A stretch of DNA of 54,884 bases from Pacificoceanicola onchidii (GTDB lineage Bacteria > Pseudomonadota > Alphaproteobacteria > Rhodobacterales > Rhodobacteraceae), in assembly GCF_004804335.1 (NCBI RefSeq), contig NZ_SRXY01000015.1:1-54884 (forward strand). The letters are read 5' to 3'. This document shows, piece after piece, positions 25,823 through 35,038 of this stretch (positions are counted from its first letter, which is position 1; the number at the start of each line of letters is the position of its first letter). A program made the position numbers and the translations under genes. Under the pieces are notes generated by a model. It saw nothing but the letters and a program-made list of their open reading frames with translations, did no database searches and was not told the origin of the DNA.

Positions 25823-28800
25823 TCACCCCAACCGGGCCTTGGCAAAGGCACAGTCGGCCCATGGCACCGACAGGTCCGGATCATAGATCACGCTGCGCCC
25901 TTCGGAGGCGAGGGCGAGGTATTTGCGGTATTCCTCGGCATCGTTGAAGTGCTGGCGGCGGGTAACCTCGGTCTGGGCCTTTTCGCGGAAGGCGGCGTTG
26001 TATTTGAAATGGGCAAAGAGCAGCTCGCGCTCCGCCAGTTTGGCGTCACCGACATAATGCAGCCCGTCCGAGAGCCGCATGAAGGGGTGGTATTTCAGCA
26101 AGGCCAGCTTCTGCGCCACAAAGAGCGTCGCCCGTGAGCCGGGGATCAGCCGGTGGCGCAGGGCGGAGGTCCATGTGGGATTGTCCGAATAAGGTCCGCG
26201 CGCAGGCGTGTTTGTCAGGAAAGGCTGGGCGTCGCAAAAGCCGGCCTCGGCAAAAGGATCGCCGCTGGCGAAATCCACCGCTTCCAAAGGCCCTTGGGGA
26301 TACATGTCGAGCATGAAAATCCGCGCGGCTTCGGCGTCCCTGAAAGCCTCTGTTTTGAGCAGATCGGGCAAGGTTTGGCTCTGTTTTTCCTGCCAGACCA
26401 GCAATTCATCCGCATCGGCGACCAGCGTCCATTTATGGGTGCGGAAAGCAGAGATCATTGCCTGCTGCCAGGCCACGCCGTAATGCGATTGCTTGTAATC
26501 GGTGTCGACGGAGAAAAGCGCCACGTCGGGCTGTTCAAGCAGGTATTCGCGCGTGCCATCGTCCGAGGCGTTGTCGGCGATCAGGAAGCTGGTCACGCCA
26601 AGCGCGCGGTAATGGGCGAGGAAATGCGGCAGCATGAACATCTCGTTGCGCATCACGGCGGCGACGGCGACTTCGGCCTCTTTTGCCCGTTGAATCGTCT
26701 CGGGGGGCGAGAGCAGTTCCAGCGCGTTGCTCTGGTAGCCAAGCTTGACCGGCTGATAGCTCGGCCAGATTTTCGGCGGGTGAAGGCCGGGGGTTCCCAG
26801 CCGTTCCAGCGCAAAGTGCTGATCCTTTTCGGTGTCGAGATGGATCAGTTGCAGGGGCGCAGAAGGGCCGGGGAAGAAGGAATTGACCCAGGCCGCCACC
26901 GGCGTTGCGGCGCCAAAGGTGCGGCGGCGGACGGAGACGCGATAGCCTTCGTCCATCACATGGATGCCGCGCAGGGCCAGAAGATCGCCCAGCATTTTGT
27001 CTTCCATGAAGGACAATTGGATAAGCCGTTGCCCGGCGGGGCTGTCTGCGGCGGCCAGCGCCTCACCCATGGCCCGGCGGCTGAGCGTATACCCCGAGCC
27101 GCCATCGGCGTAGAAAGACGGCTCCGGCGAGCGGTCCAGCTCGAACTGCCCGCGTGCGGAGGCGGATTTGCCCTGATGCCAGACGCGGTCCATCTGGCCG
27201 ACGCCGCGGGTCAGCTTGCGGCCATAGTAATCGTGTTTGCGCCAGGTCAGCCCCTCGAAGAACAGCGGCGCGTTGAGGAAGCAATCGTCGTCGATCTTCA
27301 GCATGTGGCCAAAGGCCGTGTTGTCATGCACCCAGCGGATGGCGGCGAGGGTCTTTTGCGGCAGACCTTCGTAATCGTCGGGGGCATCAAGGTGCACGAT
27401 GTGTCCCTCGCGCCGTCCGTCGCCGTCGCCAACCACAACGATATAGGGGATGTCGAGCGCATCAAGCAGCGAGAGCCAGCCGTTTTGCAGGGCAGGGATG
27501 CGGGTACCCAGATAAGGCTTGCAGGAGAAGACCACGACCAGCGTGTCATAGAGCGGGTTGCCATGGGAGAGGTCCGGGGCCTCCGGCAGAGCCGGTTTGC
27601 CGCCGAACAGGGCAAGCAGCGGGTCATCGTCTTTGAGGCGGGAAAGCGCGGCGCGCGGGGCAGGGGCCATGAGCCGCGCGGTGCGCGCGTCCTCGGGCAG
27701 GGCGGCAAGCTGTTCGGTGAGGAAGGTCAGGACAGGCTCCGGCGCGATGTCCTTCAAAAGCAGCGCCAGCCCAAGGCCGAGCCCCTGATCGGAGAGGCGG
27801 GCGCAGCTGTGCAATACAGAGTCTATTTCTGCGCAATCGCCGGTTTTGAGCATATGCAGGATGCGCTGACCGAGATCCCTTTGCAGGGCCTCATAAGGCG
27901 CCTCGGCCGTGGGCGCGTAGAGCTTTGGCAGGGCGGAGGCGGCGAGGTCCGAGACAGCGCCGGAGACCTCTGCCGCGCCGGGGCAGGCCATGTGGCGCAG
28001 GGCGGCCTCGGCGGGGGTCTTGCTCGATTGGATCAGCGCCGGGGCGTCCGGGGCCGCGCCGTTCAGTGGCAGACCAGAGGGGCCAAGCCGCTCCAGCCGC
28101 AGGCGCGGGGCATCAAGGCACCCGGCGCGTTCAAAGAAGCGCAGGGACTCGTCCACGGCTACGGGATCGCGGCCCTCTTCGATCACCGCAAAGAGGCTCT
28201 GGGCGGTCTGGAGGGGCAGGGGCAGCGGCGCGCGCGCGGCCATCAGCCGCCAGAACTGCCGCGACAGGCCGTAAGCCTTGAGGGCGGCCCCCGTGATGCG
28301 CTGCGACAGGGCATCGCTCCGGGGCAGGTCGAGCAGCAAGGAGACCATGGCGGCGGTCAGCGCCGCGCAGGGCGTGCGGCTCCAATAGAGCGCGGCGCGC
28401 TCCGTGACGAAGGACAGGAACGCCTCGATGATCGCCGCACGCGCGGGCTCCGGCATGGAAGGGTCCTGCGCGGCGCGGCGGGCGGCCCATGCGATGGCCG
28501 GGGTCATGACCCAGCCGGGGGCGGGGTAGGCGATGGCCTTCAGGCAGGCGGCGGCCTCGTCAAACCGCCCGGCCTTGATCAGGAACGGCAGGATGGCGGA
28601 GCGGGTCCAGGCGTCTTCGGGCAGGTCCGGATCCGTCCAGAGGGCGGGATCGGTCAGCGCATAAAACCCGTCAAAATCCTGCCCCTCGCGGCAGAAGACA
28701 TCCGTGAGCGTCAGATACGCGCCGCGCTGCGCGGAGGCGGGCAAGTCCAGCTCGCGCACCACGTCGAGCGGATCGGGGGCGGGGGTGTTTTGCTGGCTGA

Positions 28801-31657
28801 GGGCAAAGCGGGTCAGCGCGGCGTCGATGCGCGCCGCGTCTGTCTCGGTGGCGCCGAGCGGGCGGGGCGGGGTCTCGCCGGCCCCGGCGATGTAGCTGCC
28901 CAGATCATAGTGTTCGGCCAGCGCGTGCAGGGCCTGCCGGGTCTCGGGGGTGAGATGCGCGTGCAGGCCGCCAAAGCGCAGGTGGTCAAAGAGGGTCAGC
29001 ACAAGCGCGCTGTCGGCGGGGCCGGGGGGCGCTGTCATGAGCTGGTTGATGCGCTGCGCCAGCGCTTCGCGGGTGAGGGAGAAAACCACTGCGCCGCTGT
29101 CATTGGTCAGTTCCAGCGGGGCGTCCGGCGCGAGGCCCTGCCAGTGCCGACCGGGCAGATCGACAAGGCTGTCGGTGCCGTTTTGGGCCGTAACAGAGAC
29201 TGTTTCGCCGGAATGGGCCACATGCAGGACGGGGTTTTCAGGCAGCATGGAAGCGCGCAGTTGCAGGCGCGGATCAAGCGCATAGGCGGGGCCTGCGGGG
29301 CAGGGCAGGATGTCGAGCACGGTCACGCCGCCTTGCGCGGCGAGCCACGTGATGCGCTCAAGTCCGGTGAGCCCGGTGCGGTTTCGCGCGGTGCGGCGGC
29401 CAAGGCTCAGCACCTCCTGGCCGTTCACCGTGACGCGCACCTGCGGCGGGGTGATCTCGACGGTGACCTCGGTGCCATTTTGGGGGAGCGGGCAGGGGAT
29501 TGGCCGCTCGGCCCGCCACGCGCCATCGGGGCGGCTGTCATTGGCGACGATCAGCCCGTCTTTCTGGCGCAGGGAGAGGTGGAAAGGCACTTCGACCCCA
29601 TCCTCGGCAACAAAGGAGAGGTTGGCAAAAGGGTCGGCGTGGAAATCGGCGCGGAAGCGGAAGAGGCCGGTGCCCTGCAGCGGGAAGGCATAGAGCAGAT
29701 GCGCGCCGGCGGTGGCCTCGGCGATCGGGGCGTCCTGACCCGAGGGGAACAGCCCCGAGACATGCGGTTGCAGCGGCGCGCCGCGCAGGAGGCTGACCGG
29801 GTGCAGCAGGCGGGCGAGGCCGGGACCAAAGGCAGGATCGAACCCGGCGGGATCGCGCCCTGCGCCGGTCAGGCCCCGGGTGGCGGCACCAAGCGTGAGG
29901 CCACCCAGCAGCAAAGCCTTGCGCGGTTTCGAGGCGGGCAGGCCGAAGGTGACCTGATCGCGCATGGCGCGGGCGTAAAGACGGCGCTGCCAGCCTTTGG
30001 GCAGGCGGGTTTTGACCGGCTCGGGCAGGGCGCGGATCAGCGCATCATGGGCTTTGCTCAGCGCGCGGCTGCTCTGCGGGCAGGCCCGCCCGCGTGCGCC
30101 ATCTGGCGCAAGATCCACGGCGACACCGGCCCAGTCGATATAGGCGCACGGCCCCATCAGCGGCGCGGCAAGGCAGAGCGCCCAATGGGCGCGCGGGCCT
30201 TTGGTGAAACCGGGCAGGGCGTTCAGCGCGGCGCGGCGGAAGATGCGGGTTGAGAGGATCGGGCTCATGCCAAGCACGGCGGCGGGTGTCAGATCGAGCA
30301 GACCGGCCAGAGGGGTGCCGCCGGGCAGGGCGCGCATGTCGTCAAAGCCATTGTGGGGCAGGGCATCGGCATCGGTGCCTTGCCAGAACGGGCAAAGCCC
30401 GCTGTCCGCGCCTGTGCGCAGCATGACCTCCACCCAATCGCGCAGGGCGGAAGGTTTGAGCAGATCGCCGGATTGCAGGAAGGTGAGATAGAGACCCTGC
30501 GCCGCCTCGGCCCCGGCCTGCAAAGGCGCGCCTGAAGGGGGCAGGAGGCGGGTGCCGGGGAAGGCTTTGGCGAGGGTCTGCGCCTCGGGGGTGGCTTTGG
30601 TGACCAGCAGCACTTCGCGGCCCGGTCCGTCCTGCTCGGCAAGGCTGGTGAGAGTGCGTTTGAGCGCGCCCGGGTCAATCCCGTCCCATGGAATCACCAC
30701 GCTGAGCGGCAACTCACCGTCCATCTCCAGACCCCAGGCGCGGGCGATGCCGTCGTCCCAGTCCGGCGTGAAAATCAGACCCTGTTCCTGCAGAAAACCG
30801 TTTGCGGCCTTGGCAAAGCGGGCGCGGCGCTCCGGAGTTTTCAGGGCAGAGGAGCGCTCGAACAGCAGGCGCGAGGCGATGCGGGCAAAGGCCTCATCGC
30901 TGCCGGGCTTGCCACCCTCATCCATGATGGTGCGCATGTCGCGCAAAACGTCCAACTGTTCAAAGACCCGCTCGTCATCGCTGGCGGTGATCTGCCCGTC
31001 GCGGCCGCGGGTTTGCAGGTACAAGGGCTGCGGGACATGCACGATATGATCGGTGCGGGCGGCGGCGCGGTAGAAGAAGCCGTGATCCTCGAACCAGGTG
31101 CCGATCTCGAAACGCAGCCCTTCGATCAGCGTGCGGCGGTAGAGCTTGTTCCAGGCGGAGGGGAAATGCCGGATGACATCGGACCACGTATTCAGGCCAA
31201 AGCGGCGGGCGGTCGGGTGGCTGCCGATCTGCGGCGCGTCATGGATGGCGGAATGCACGTGGCTGGGGCTGCCTGCAAAACAGGAGCGCACGGCACAGGC
31301 GGCCCAATCGGCACCGCTGGTCTGCAAAGCCTGATAGAGCTGCATGAGATAATCGGGGGTGACGCGGTCGTCGCTGTCGACAAAGGCGATGAAATCCCCG
31401 CGCGCATGATCCAGCCCGGTGTTGCGTGCGCCGGACAGGCCGCGGTTGTCCTGCTGGATCAGCGAAAAGCGCGCATCTCCGGCGATCACCTCCTGTGCCC
31501 GCGCGGCGCTGGCATCGGTGGCACCATCGTCGATGACCAGAACTTCGAAATTGTCAAAGGTCTGCGCCCGCAGGCTGGCCAGACAGGCCCCGACATGCGC
31601 TTCGACATTGTAGACGGGAACAATCACCGAGATCAGGGGGGAGGGCGTCTGGCTCAT
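25823..31657 (-). CDS. Giant multi-domain glycosyltransferase with a galectin-like domain
   Basis: 1,944 aa from the ATG at 31657 (AGAAGACC just upstream). Modules in order: GT2 (about 8-230; SVIVPVYN, FVDSDD); a degenerate GT2-like fold (about 315-560; LSVVIPW, FLQSGD in place of DxD); a galectin-like beta-sandwich (about 650-785; H693, R697, N706, W714, E717, R718); a long all-helical region (about 800-1360); a GT31/fringe-like transferase (about 1369-1560; KIDDDCF); a GT92-like domain (about 1655-1920; AVMRNEMF, IADNASDDGT, DADE). One chain could add two or three sugars and bind the growing glycan. Last but one of the leftward operon. Confidence 0.85.
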   Translation of the reverse strand: MSQTPSPLISVIVPVYNVEAHVGACLASLRAQTFDNFEVLVIDDGATDASAARAQEVIAGDARFSLIQQDNRGLSGARNTGLDHARGDFIAFVDSDDRVTPDYLMQLYQALQTSGADWAACAVRSCFAGSPSHVHSAIHDAPQIGSHPTARRFGLNTWSDVIRHFPSAWNKLYRRTLIEGLRFEIGTWFEDHGFFYRAAARTDHIVHVPQPLYLQTRGRDGQITASDDERVFEQLDVLRDMRTIMDEGGKPGSDEAFARIASRLLFERSSALKTPERRARFAKAANGFLQEQGLIFTPDWDDGIARAWGLEMDGELPLSVVIPWDGIDPGALKRTLTSLAEQDGPGREVLLVTKATPEAQTLAKAFPGTRLLPPSGAPLQAGAEAAQGLYLTFLQSGDLLKPSALRDWVEVMLRTGADSGLCPFWQGTDADALPHNGFDDMRALPGGTPLAGLLDLTPAAVLGMSPILSTRIFRRAALNALPGFTKGPRAHWALCLAAPLMGPCAYIDWAGVAVDLAPDGARGRACPQSSRALSKAHDALIRALPEPVKTRLPKGWQRRLYARAMRDQVTFGLPASKPRKALLLGGLTLGAATRGLTGAGRDPAGFDPAFGPGLARLLHPVSLLRGAPLQPHVSGLFPSGQDAPIAEATAGAHLLYAFPLQGTGLFRFRADFHADPFANLSFVAEDGVEVPFHLSLRQKDGLIVANDSRPDGAWRAERPIPCPLPQNGTEVTVEITPPQVRVTVNGQEVLSLGRRTARNRTGLTGLERITWLAAQGGVTVLDILPCPAGPAYALDPRLQLRASMLPENPVLHVAHSGETVSVTAQNGTDSLVDLPGRHWQGLAPDAPLELTNDSGAVVFSLTREALAQRINQLMTAPPGPADSALVLTLFDHLRFGGLHAHLTPETRQALHALAEHYDLGSYIAGAGETPPRPLGATETDAARIDAALTRFALSQQNTPAPDPLDVVRELDLPASAQRGAYLTLTDVFCREGQDFDGFYALTDPALWTDPDLPEDAWTRSAILPFLIKAGRFDEAAACLKAIAYPAPGWVMTPAIAWAARRAAQDPSMPEPARAAIIEAFLSFVTERAALYWSRTPCAALTAAMVSLLLDLPRSDALSQRITGAALKAYGLSRQFWRLMAARAPLPLPLQTAQSLFAVIEEGRDPVAVDESLRFFERAGCLDAPRLRLERLGPSGLPLNGAAPDAPALIQSSKTPAEAALRHMACPGAAEVSGAVSDLAASALPKLYAPTAEAPYEALQRDLGQRILHMLKTGDCAEIDSVLHSCARLSDQGLGLGLALLLKDIAPEPVLTFLTEQLAALPEDARTARLMAPAPRAALSRLKDDDPLLALFGGKPALPEAPDLSHGNPLYDTLVVVFSCKPYLGTRIPALQNGWLSLLDALDIPYIVVVGDGDGRREGHIVHLDAPDDYEGLPQKTLAAIRWVHDNTAFGHMLKIDDDCFLNAPLFFEGLTWRKHDYYGRKLTRGVGQMDRVWHQGKSASARGQFELDRSPEPSFYADGGSGYTLSRRAMGEALAAADSPAGQRLIQLSFMEDKMLGDLLALRGIHVMDEGYRVSVRRRTFGAATPVAAWVNSFFPGPSAPLQLIHLDTEKDQHFALERLGTPGLHPPKIWPSYQPVKLGYQSNALELLSPPETIQRAKEAEVAVAAVMRNEMFMLPHFLAHYRALGVTSFLIADNASDDGTREYLLEQPDVALFSVDTDYKQSHYGVAWQQAMISAFRTHKWTLVADADELLVWQEKQSQTLPDLLKTEAFRDAEAARIFMLDMYPQGPLEAVDFASGDPFAEAGFCDAQPFLTNTPARGPYSDNPTWTSALRHRLIPGSRATLFVAQKLALLKYHPFMRLSDGLHYVGDAKLAERELLFAHFKYNAAFREKAQTEVTRRQHFNDAEEYRKYLALASEGRSVIYDPDLSVPWADCAFAKARLG
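29195..29204 (-). repeat. AACAGTCTCT motif, copy 4 (within giant GT)
   Basis: Followed on the minus strand by GTTACGGCCC. It is in a different reading frame from the copies at 3100 and 12656, which argues for a DNA-level motif. Confidence 0.6.
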
Positions 31658-31724
31658 GGTCTTCTTGTTCCGTATTGCCCGGGGCCTGAGGCCGGTCTCG
31701 GTCTTGTCGGCGGCCGCGCGGGGA

Positions 31725-32312
31725 TCAGAGGCCGCGGCTTTGCAGGAGTTGTGCCTCGGAGGCCAGCAGATCCTTGCGCCGGTCCTTGACCCGGCGCACC
31801 GGAATGCCGGAGTAGATGCCCCAGGGATCAAGGGATTTGCCGACCAGGGACAGGGCCCCGACGGAGGACCCCTCGCCGATATGCACCCCGGGCAGGATGA
31901 CGCTGCCGGAGCCGATGATCACATGCCGCCCCAGCCGGATCGGCGCGCTGTGGATCGTCTGGAACTCAGGCGGGATTGTCGGGTTGGTCAGGCTGCGACC
32001 GGAGTAATCATCCGAAGCCGAGTAGAGTTTGACCCCCTGGGAGAGGCCGGTGAAATCCTCGAGCGTCACATCGGACACGCAGGCAAGATGGCAGCCGCCG
32101 CCGATGTGGATGAAAGAGCCGATGGAACAGCGCCCGCGCGCCGCCGCGATTGTCGTGCCGCCGTCGATGCGCACATTGTGCCCGATCGAAATGTTGGGAA
32201 GCCCGATGATGGTGCAGTTCCGCGCGATCATCACGTCATCGCCGACCTCGGCAAACCCGAAGGTCCGCAGCTCTTCGCTGTGGTAGTAGCCAGCATCAAA
32301 GGGGTTTTCCAC
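31725..32312 (-). CDS. Hexapeptide-repeat acyltransferase
   Basis: 195 aa left-handed beta-helix protein. Many [LIV]-G-x4 hexapeptides (IGHNVRIDGG, IGSFIHIGGG, LGRHVIIGSGSVILPGV, IGEGSSVGA), with HIGGGCHLA near the active-site region and a basic C-terminal helix. These enzymes move acetyl or other acyl groups to sugars as trimers. In this operon it likely O- or N-acylates the surface polysaccharide or its precursor. It starts 60 bp after the sulfotransferase gene. Confidence 0.88.
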   Translation of the reverse strand: MENPFDAGYYHSEELRTFGFAEVGDDVMIARNCTIIGLPNISIGHNVRIDGGTTIAAARGRCSIGSFIHIGGGCHLACVSDVTLEDFTGLSQGVKLYSASDDYSGRSLTNPTIPPEFQTIHSAPIRLGRHVIIGSGSVILPGVHIGEGSSVGALSLVGKSLDPWGIYSGIPVRRVKDRRKDLLASEAQLLQSRGL

Positions 32313-32372
32313 GTCAGCCTCCCGAGGGTGTTTTCGTTACCAGTGTACAGGTCCAGAAACGCACAGCCCTTC

Positions 32373-33323
32373 CTAGGGGGCAAGAGGCGTCACGCCGGCC
32401 ATCTCGGACAGGATCGCGATGTCCTGTTTGGTCAGGATGCTGCGATCGAAGGGCACGTAGTGCTTTTCCTTGTCGCCCGGGGCGGAGAAGGCTTCGCTGT
32501 ATTCGGTGATGCCCTGGGTGCGGGCCGCAATCAGCGCCGCATCGTTCACCACCTGATCAAGCTCTGGCGGGATGATGCAGTAGTTCGTCAGATCACCCTC
32601 AAGCCCTGTGCCCGCCTCGCGCATTGCGATGATCATTTTCTCCATCTGCGCCCGCGACAGGCGTGTGCCGAGGATGTCGGGCGACTGGGCGATAAAGACC
32701 TGCTGTTTCCAGCTGAATTTCTCGGTTTTTGGCAGCGGCCCCACGGCATCGAGCCCCCGCGTCGCCGGGCAGACCTCCTGAAAGTTCTGCAAGATGTCGA
32801 AACCGGGGCCATAGGGGACCAGCCGCAGCGTCATGGCGGCCTCTTCGCGCAATTTTTTGAGGCTGGCAAAGAACACGTAGATGTCGCTCAGCCGCATGAA
32901 GACGTAATCCTCCGGCGAGCCGTGGAAATCCCCGTAGCGCATGCTTTGCAGCATCATCGAATTGAAGAAGTCGTCATAGCGGCGCAGGTAGAGGACGCCC
33001 TGAACCTCGGCATGTCTGGCGCAGACCCCGGCAAGACGGCGCAGGACCGGCTGGTGCCGGGGGCCGATGAGATTGCAGAATTCCTCGGTTGAAAACACGA
33101 TGTCCCGCGCGGCCTCGCGCGTGAGGAGCGCCTTCAGTTCGGGGCGGATTTCCTCGAAGCCTCCGGGCTGCCGCAGCTTGTGGACCAGGGTGTGATGGCC
33201 TCGGCCGGGGCCCTGAAATGCCTTGGGGTAGACGAAGCTGTCGGACTCTTCGGAGAGCAGGAAAAGCGCCGATTGCAGGATGCTGGTGCCGGTTTTGGGC
33301 TGGCCGAGGTGAAGCGTGATCAT
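32373..33323 (-). CDS. Sulfotransferase family protein
   Basis: 316 aa. HLGQPKTGTSILQSAL is the phosphosulfate loop; VLYLRRYDDFFNSMMLQSM gives the Arg…Ser of the 3'-phosphate site. IVFSTEEF is shared with the gene at 21576 (ISTEEF). The ATG overlaps the upstream GT stop by 4 bp, so the two are translationally coupled, and sulfation may act on the sugar that GT adds. Confidence 0.85.
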   Translation of the reverse strand: MITLHLGQPKTGTSILQSALFLLSEESDSFVYPKAFQGPGRGHHTLVHKLRQPGGFEEIRPELKALLTREAARDIVFSTEEFCNLIGPRHQPVLRRLAGVCARHAEVQGVLYLRRYDDFFNSMMLQSMRYGDFHGSPEDYVFMRLSDIYVFFASLKKLREEAAMTLRLVPYGPGFDILQNFQEVCPATRGLDAVGPLPKTEKFSWKQQVFIAQSPDILGTRLSRAQMEKMIIAMREAGTGLEGDLTNYCIIPPELDQVVNDAALIAARTQGITEYSEAFSAPGDKEKHYVPFDRSILTKQDIAILSEMAGVTPLAP

Positions 33324-35038
33324 GAGGTGGGCTCGGTTTGTTGGGAGCTGGCGGCGGCCCGGTGCAGGGCGACGGCCTCGTCGATGTAACCAAGCACCTC
33401 GCCCCCGACACCGGCAAGGCTGTGCTTGTCCCGCATCCAGTCCGATTGCTGGCTGGCGTAGGTTCCCCGTGTCTGTTCAGAGGCGATCAGCTGCTCGAGT
33501 TCGGCCAGGAAGCCGGGCCAGGAGGTTGGGATGGTGTTGCCCGGCAGGAAGTTGCAGGGGTCGGCGCCCGCGTGGCACAGCACCGGTTTGCCTTCTTCGA
33601 CAGCCATGGCGACGCCCATGCCGCCGCCGTGCATCGCGGGCAGGTGCACATAGAGATCGCAGTGCTGGTAGAGGGCGCGCAGATCGTCAGAGAACTGCAG
33701 GCAGCGGATCCGGCCGGTTTCGATCAGGCTCTGCAGCCGGGGATCGAGGGCGCGCAGGCCTGCCTCATCGGCGACACCAACCCAGAACCAGACAAGATCG
33801 GGGTATTTTTCGAACAAATCGAGCAGTTGGCCGCGCGCGTCGGGCGGCAGCAGCTGGATCGCTTTTTCGAGACGGCCGCCGCTGAGCGTGCTGACCAGGG
33901 TGCGCGCGCCTGCGGGCAGATCAAGCTCTTCTCTTGTGAGGTCAAGCCGGCGCGGGGGCACTTCGATCGGCGTGCGGTGCTCGCGCCAGCGCGGATCGTC
34001 GGCCTTTTCCGGGGCCAGCTCGCCCTGATTGAGCAGGATGTCAGAGTAGGCATCAACCGGGTTCTTGGCGTTGAACTGGATGCCGAGGATCGGAAAACGC
34101 TGGTGCAGCGCCGGAACTGCCACGTTCGAGGCGTAAAACCCGTACCAGCGCAGGATGGCGTCAGGGTTGAAGTCCTCGGCGCTTTTGACAATGTGCCGGA
34201 CCCAGTCTGCGGCACTGTCATGGTGCGGCGGCAGGATATGTTCGACCGAGAACTGCTCGGCCAGCTCCGGGCCAAGCGCGTCCTTGACGGCGGTCTCGAT
34301 GATCGCGGCGGAATTCTTGGAATAGGCCTGATAATTGCGCACCAGCCAGGTGGTGTGATTGTCATAGGTCAGCATGAGCTTGACCCGCACCGGGCCGCGG
34401 CCCTGCGCCTGCCCGGCCATCATCAGCCCGTGGGTATAGCTGGCCAGCTGCTTGAGATGGGCGCCGGTGTTGGGCTCGGCAGGCACCCAGGACAGCAGCA
34501 GCAGGATCGACGTGCCGTCTTTTGCCGCGGCCTGCCGGGACGGGGACGGGGGCGCAATATGCTTTTTGGTCCAGTCCTGCATGTTGTCCAGAACCCGGTG
34601 GGATTCCGACACCAGCCGGAATTGATCGGTGGGCGAGGCCCCCAATGCCGTCTTCAGCAGCGGACGCAGCAGCGCGCCGGTCATCGCGGCATGCATGCGG
34701 CGCATCAGTTCGAGATCCGGGTCCTCGGCGTCGAGCGCTTCCAGTTCGACATCAAGAAGCTTGTGCAGGATTTCCGGCTTGCGGGTGAGCCGTGACAGGA
34801 TGACCCCCATCATGAACCGCGCGTCAAATCCCATGCCGCTGCGGCGGGCGATGTGATAGGCCCAGCCCGGGGTGCCCTGTTCGGTCTCGAGCACGATGTC
34901 CGAGGTCATCAGCTCCATCGCCAGCGCCTGGAATCCGGGATGGTCCATCGCCGCCTTCATCAGCAGCAGATCGAGACAGGCGTGCAGCTGGACATCGGCA
35001 TCCGTCATGCCCAGCGGCAGGGTCTTGGGCTCTGTCAT
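33320..35038 (-). CDS. Glycosyltransferase, GT-B type
   Basis: 572 aa. An N-terminal helical region (about 1-160) precedes a GT-B pair. The donor-side half has LVSTLSGGRLEKAIQLLP and WFWVGV, then LYVHLPAMHGGGMGVAMAVEEGKPVL, which resembles the nucleotide-sugar end of GT4/GT41-like enzymes. The donor is not predictable. Its start overlaps the DegT stop by 4 bp and its stop overlaps the sulfotransferase start by 4 bp, placing it in the tightest part of the operon. Confidence 0.8.
   Translation of the reverse strand: MTEPKTLPLGMTDADVQLHACLDLLLMKAAMDHPGFQALAMELMTSDIVLETEQGTPGWAYHIARRSGMGFDARFMMGVILSRLTRKPEILHKLLDVELEALDAEDPDLELMRRMHAAMTGALLRPLLKTALGASPTDQFRLVSESHRVLDNMQDWTKKHIAPPSPSRQAAAKDGTSILLLLSWVPAEPNTGAHLKQLASYTHGLMMAGQAQGRGPVRVKLMLTYDNHTTWLVRNYQAYSKNSAAIIETAVKDALGPELAEQFSVEHILPPHHDSAADWVRHIVKSAEDFNPDAILRWYGFYASNVAVPALHQRFPILGIQFNAKNPVDAYSDILLNQGELAPEKADDPRWREHRTPIEVPPRRLDLTREELDLPAGARTLVSTLSGGRLEKAIQLLPPDARGQLLDLFEKYPDLVWFWVGVADEAGLRALDPRLQSLIETGRIRCLQFSDDLRALYQHCDLYVHLPAMHGGGMGVAMAVEEGKPVLCHAGADPCNFLPGNTIPTSWPGFLAELEQLIASEQTRGTYASQQSDWMRDKHSLAGVGGEVLGYIDEAVALHRAAASSQQTEPTS

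Noticed and set aside
26153-30253. Very long open frame on the plus strand opposite the giant GT (about 1,366 codons); similar ones at 36126-40793 (+), 49958-52486 (-), 15560-16717 (+) and 6286-8367 (+)
   Set aside because: They are antisense to genes with clear domains, have no ribosome sites and give Arg/Gly/Ala/His-rich low-complexity proteins. In high-GC DNA the codon pattern removes stops on the other strand.
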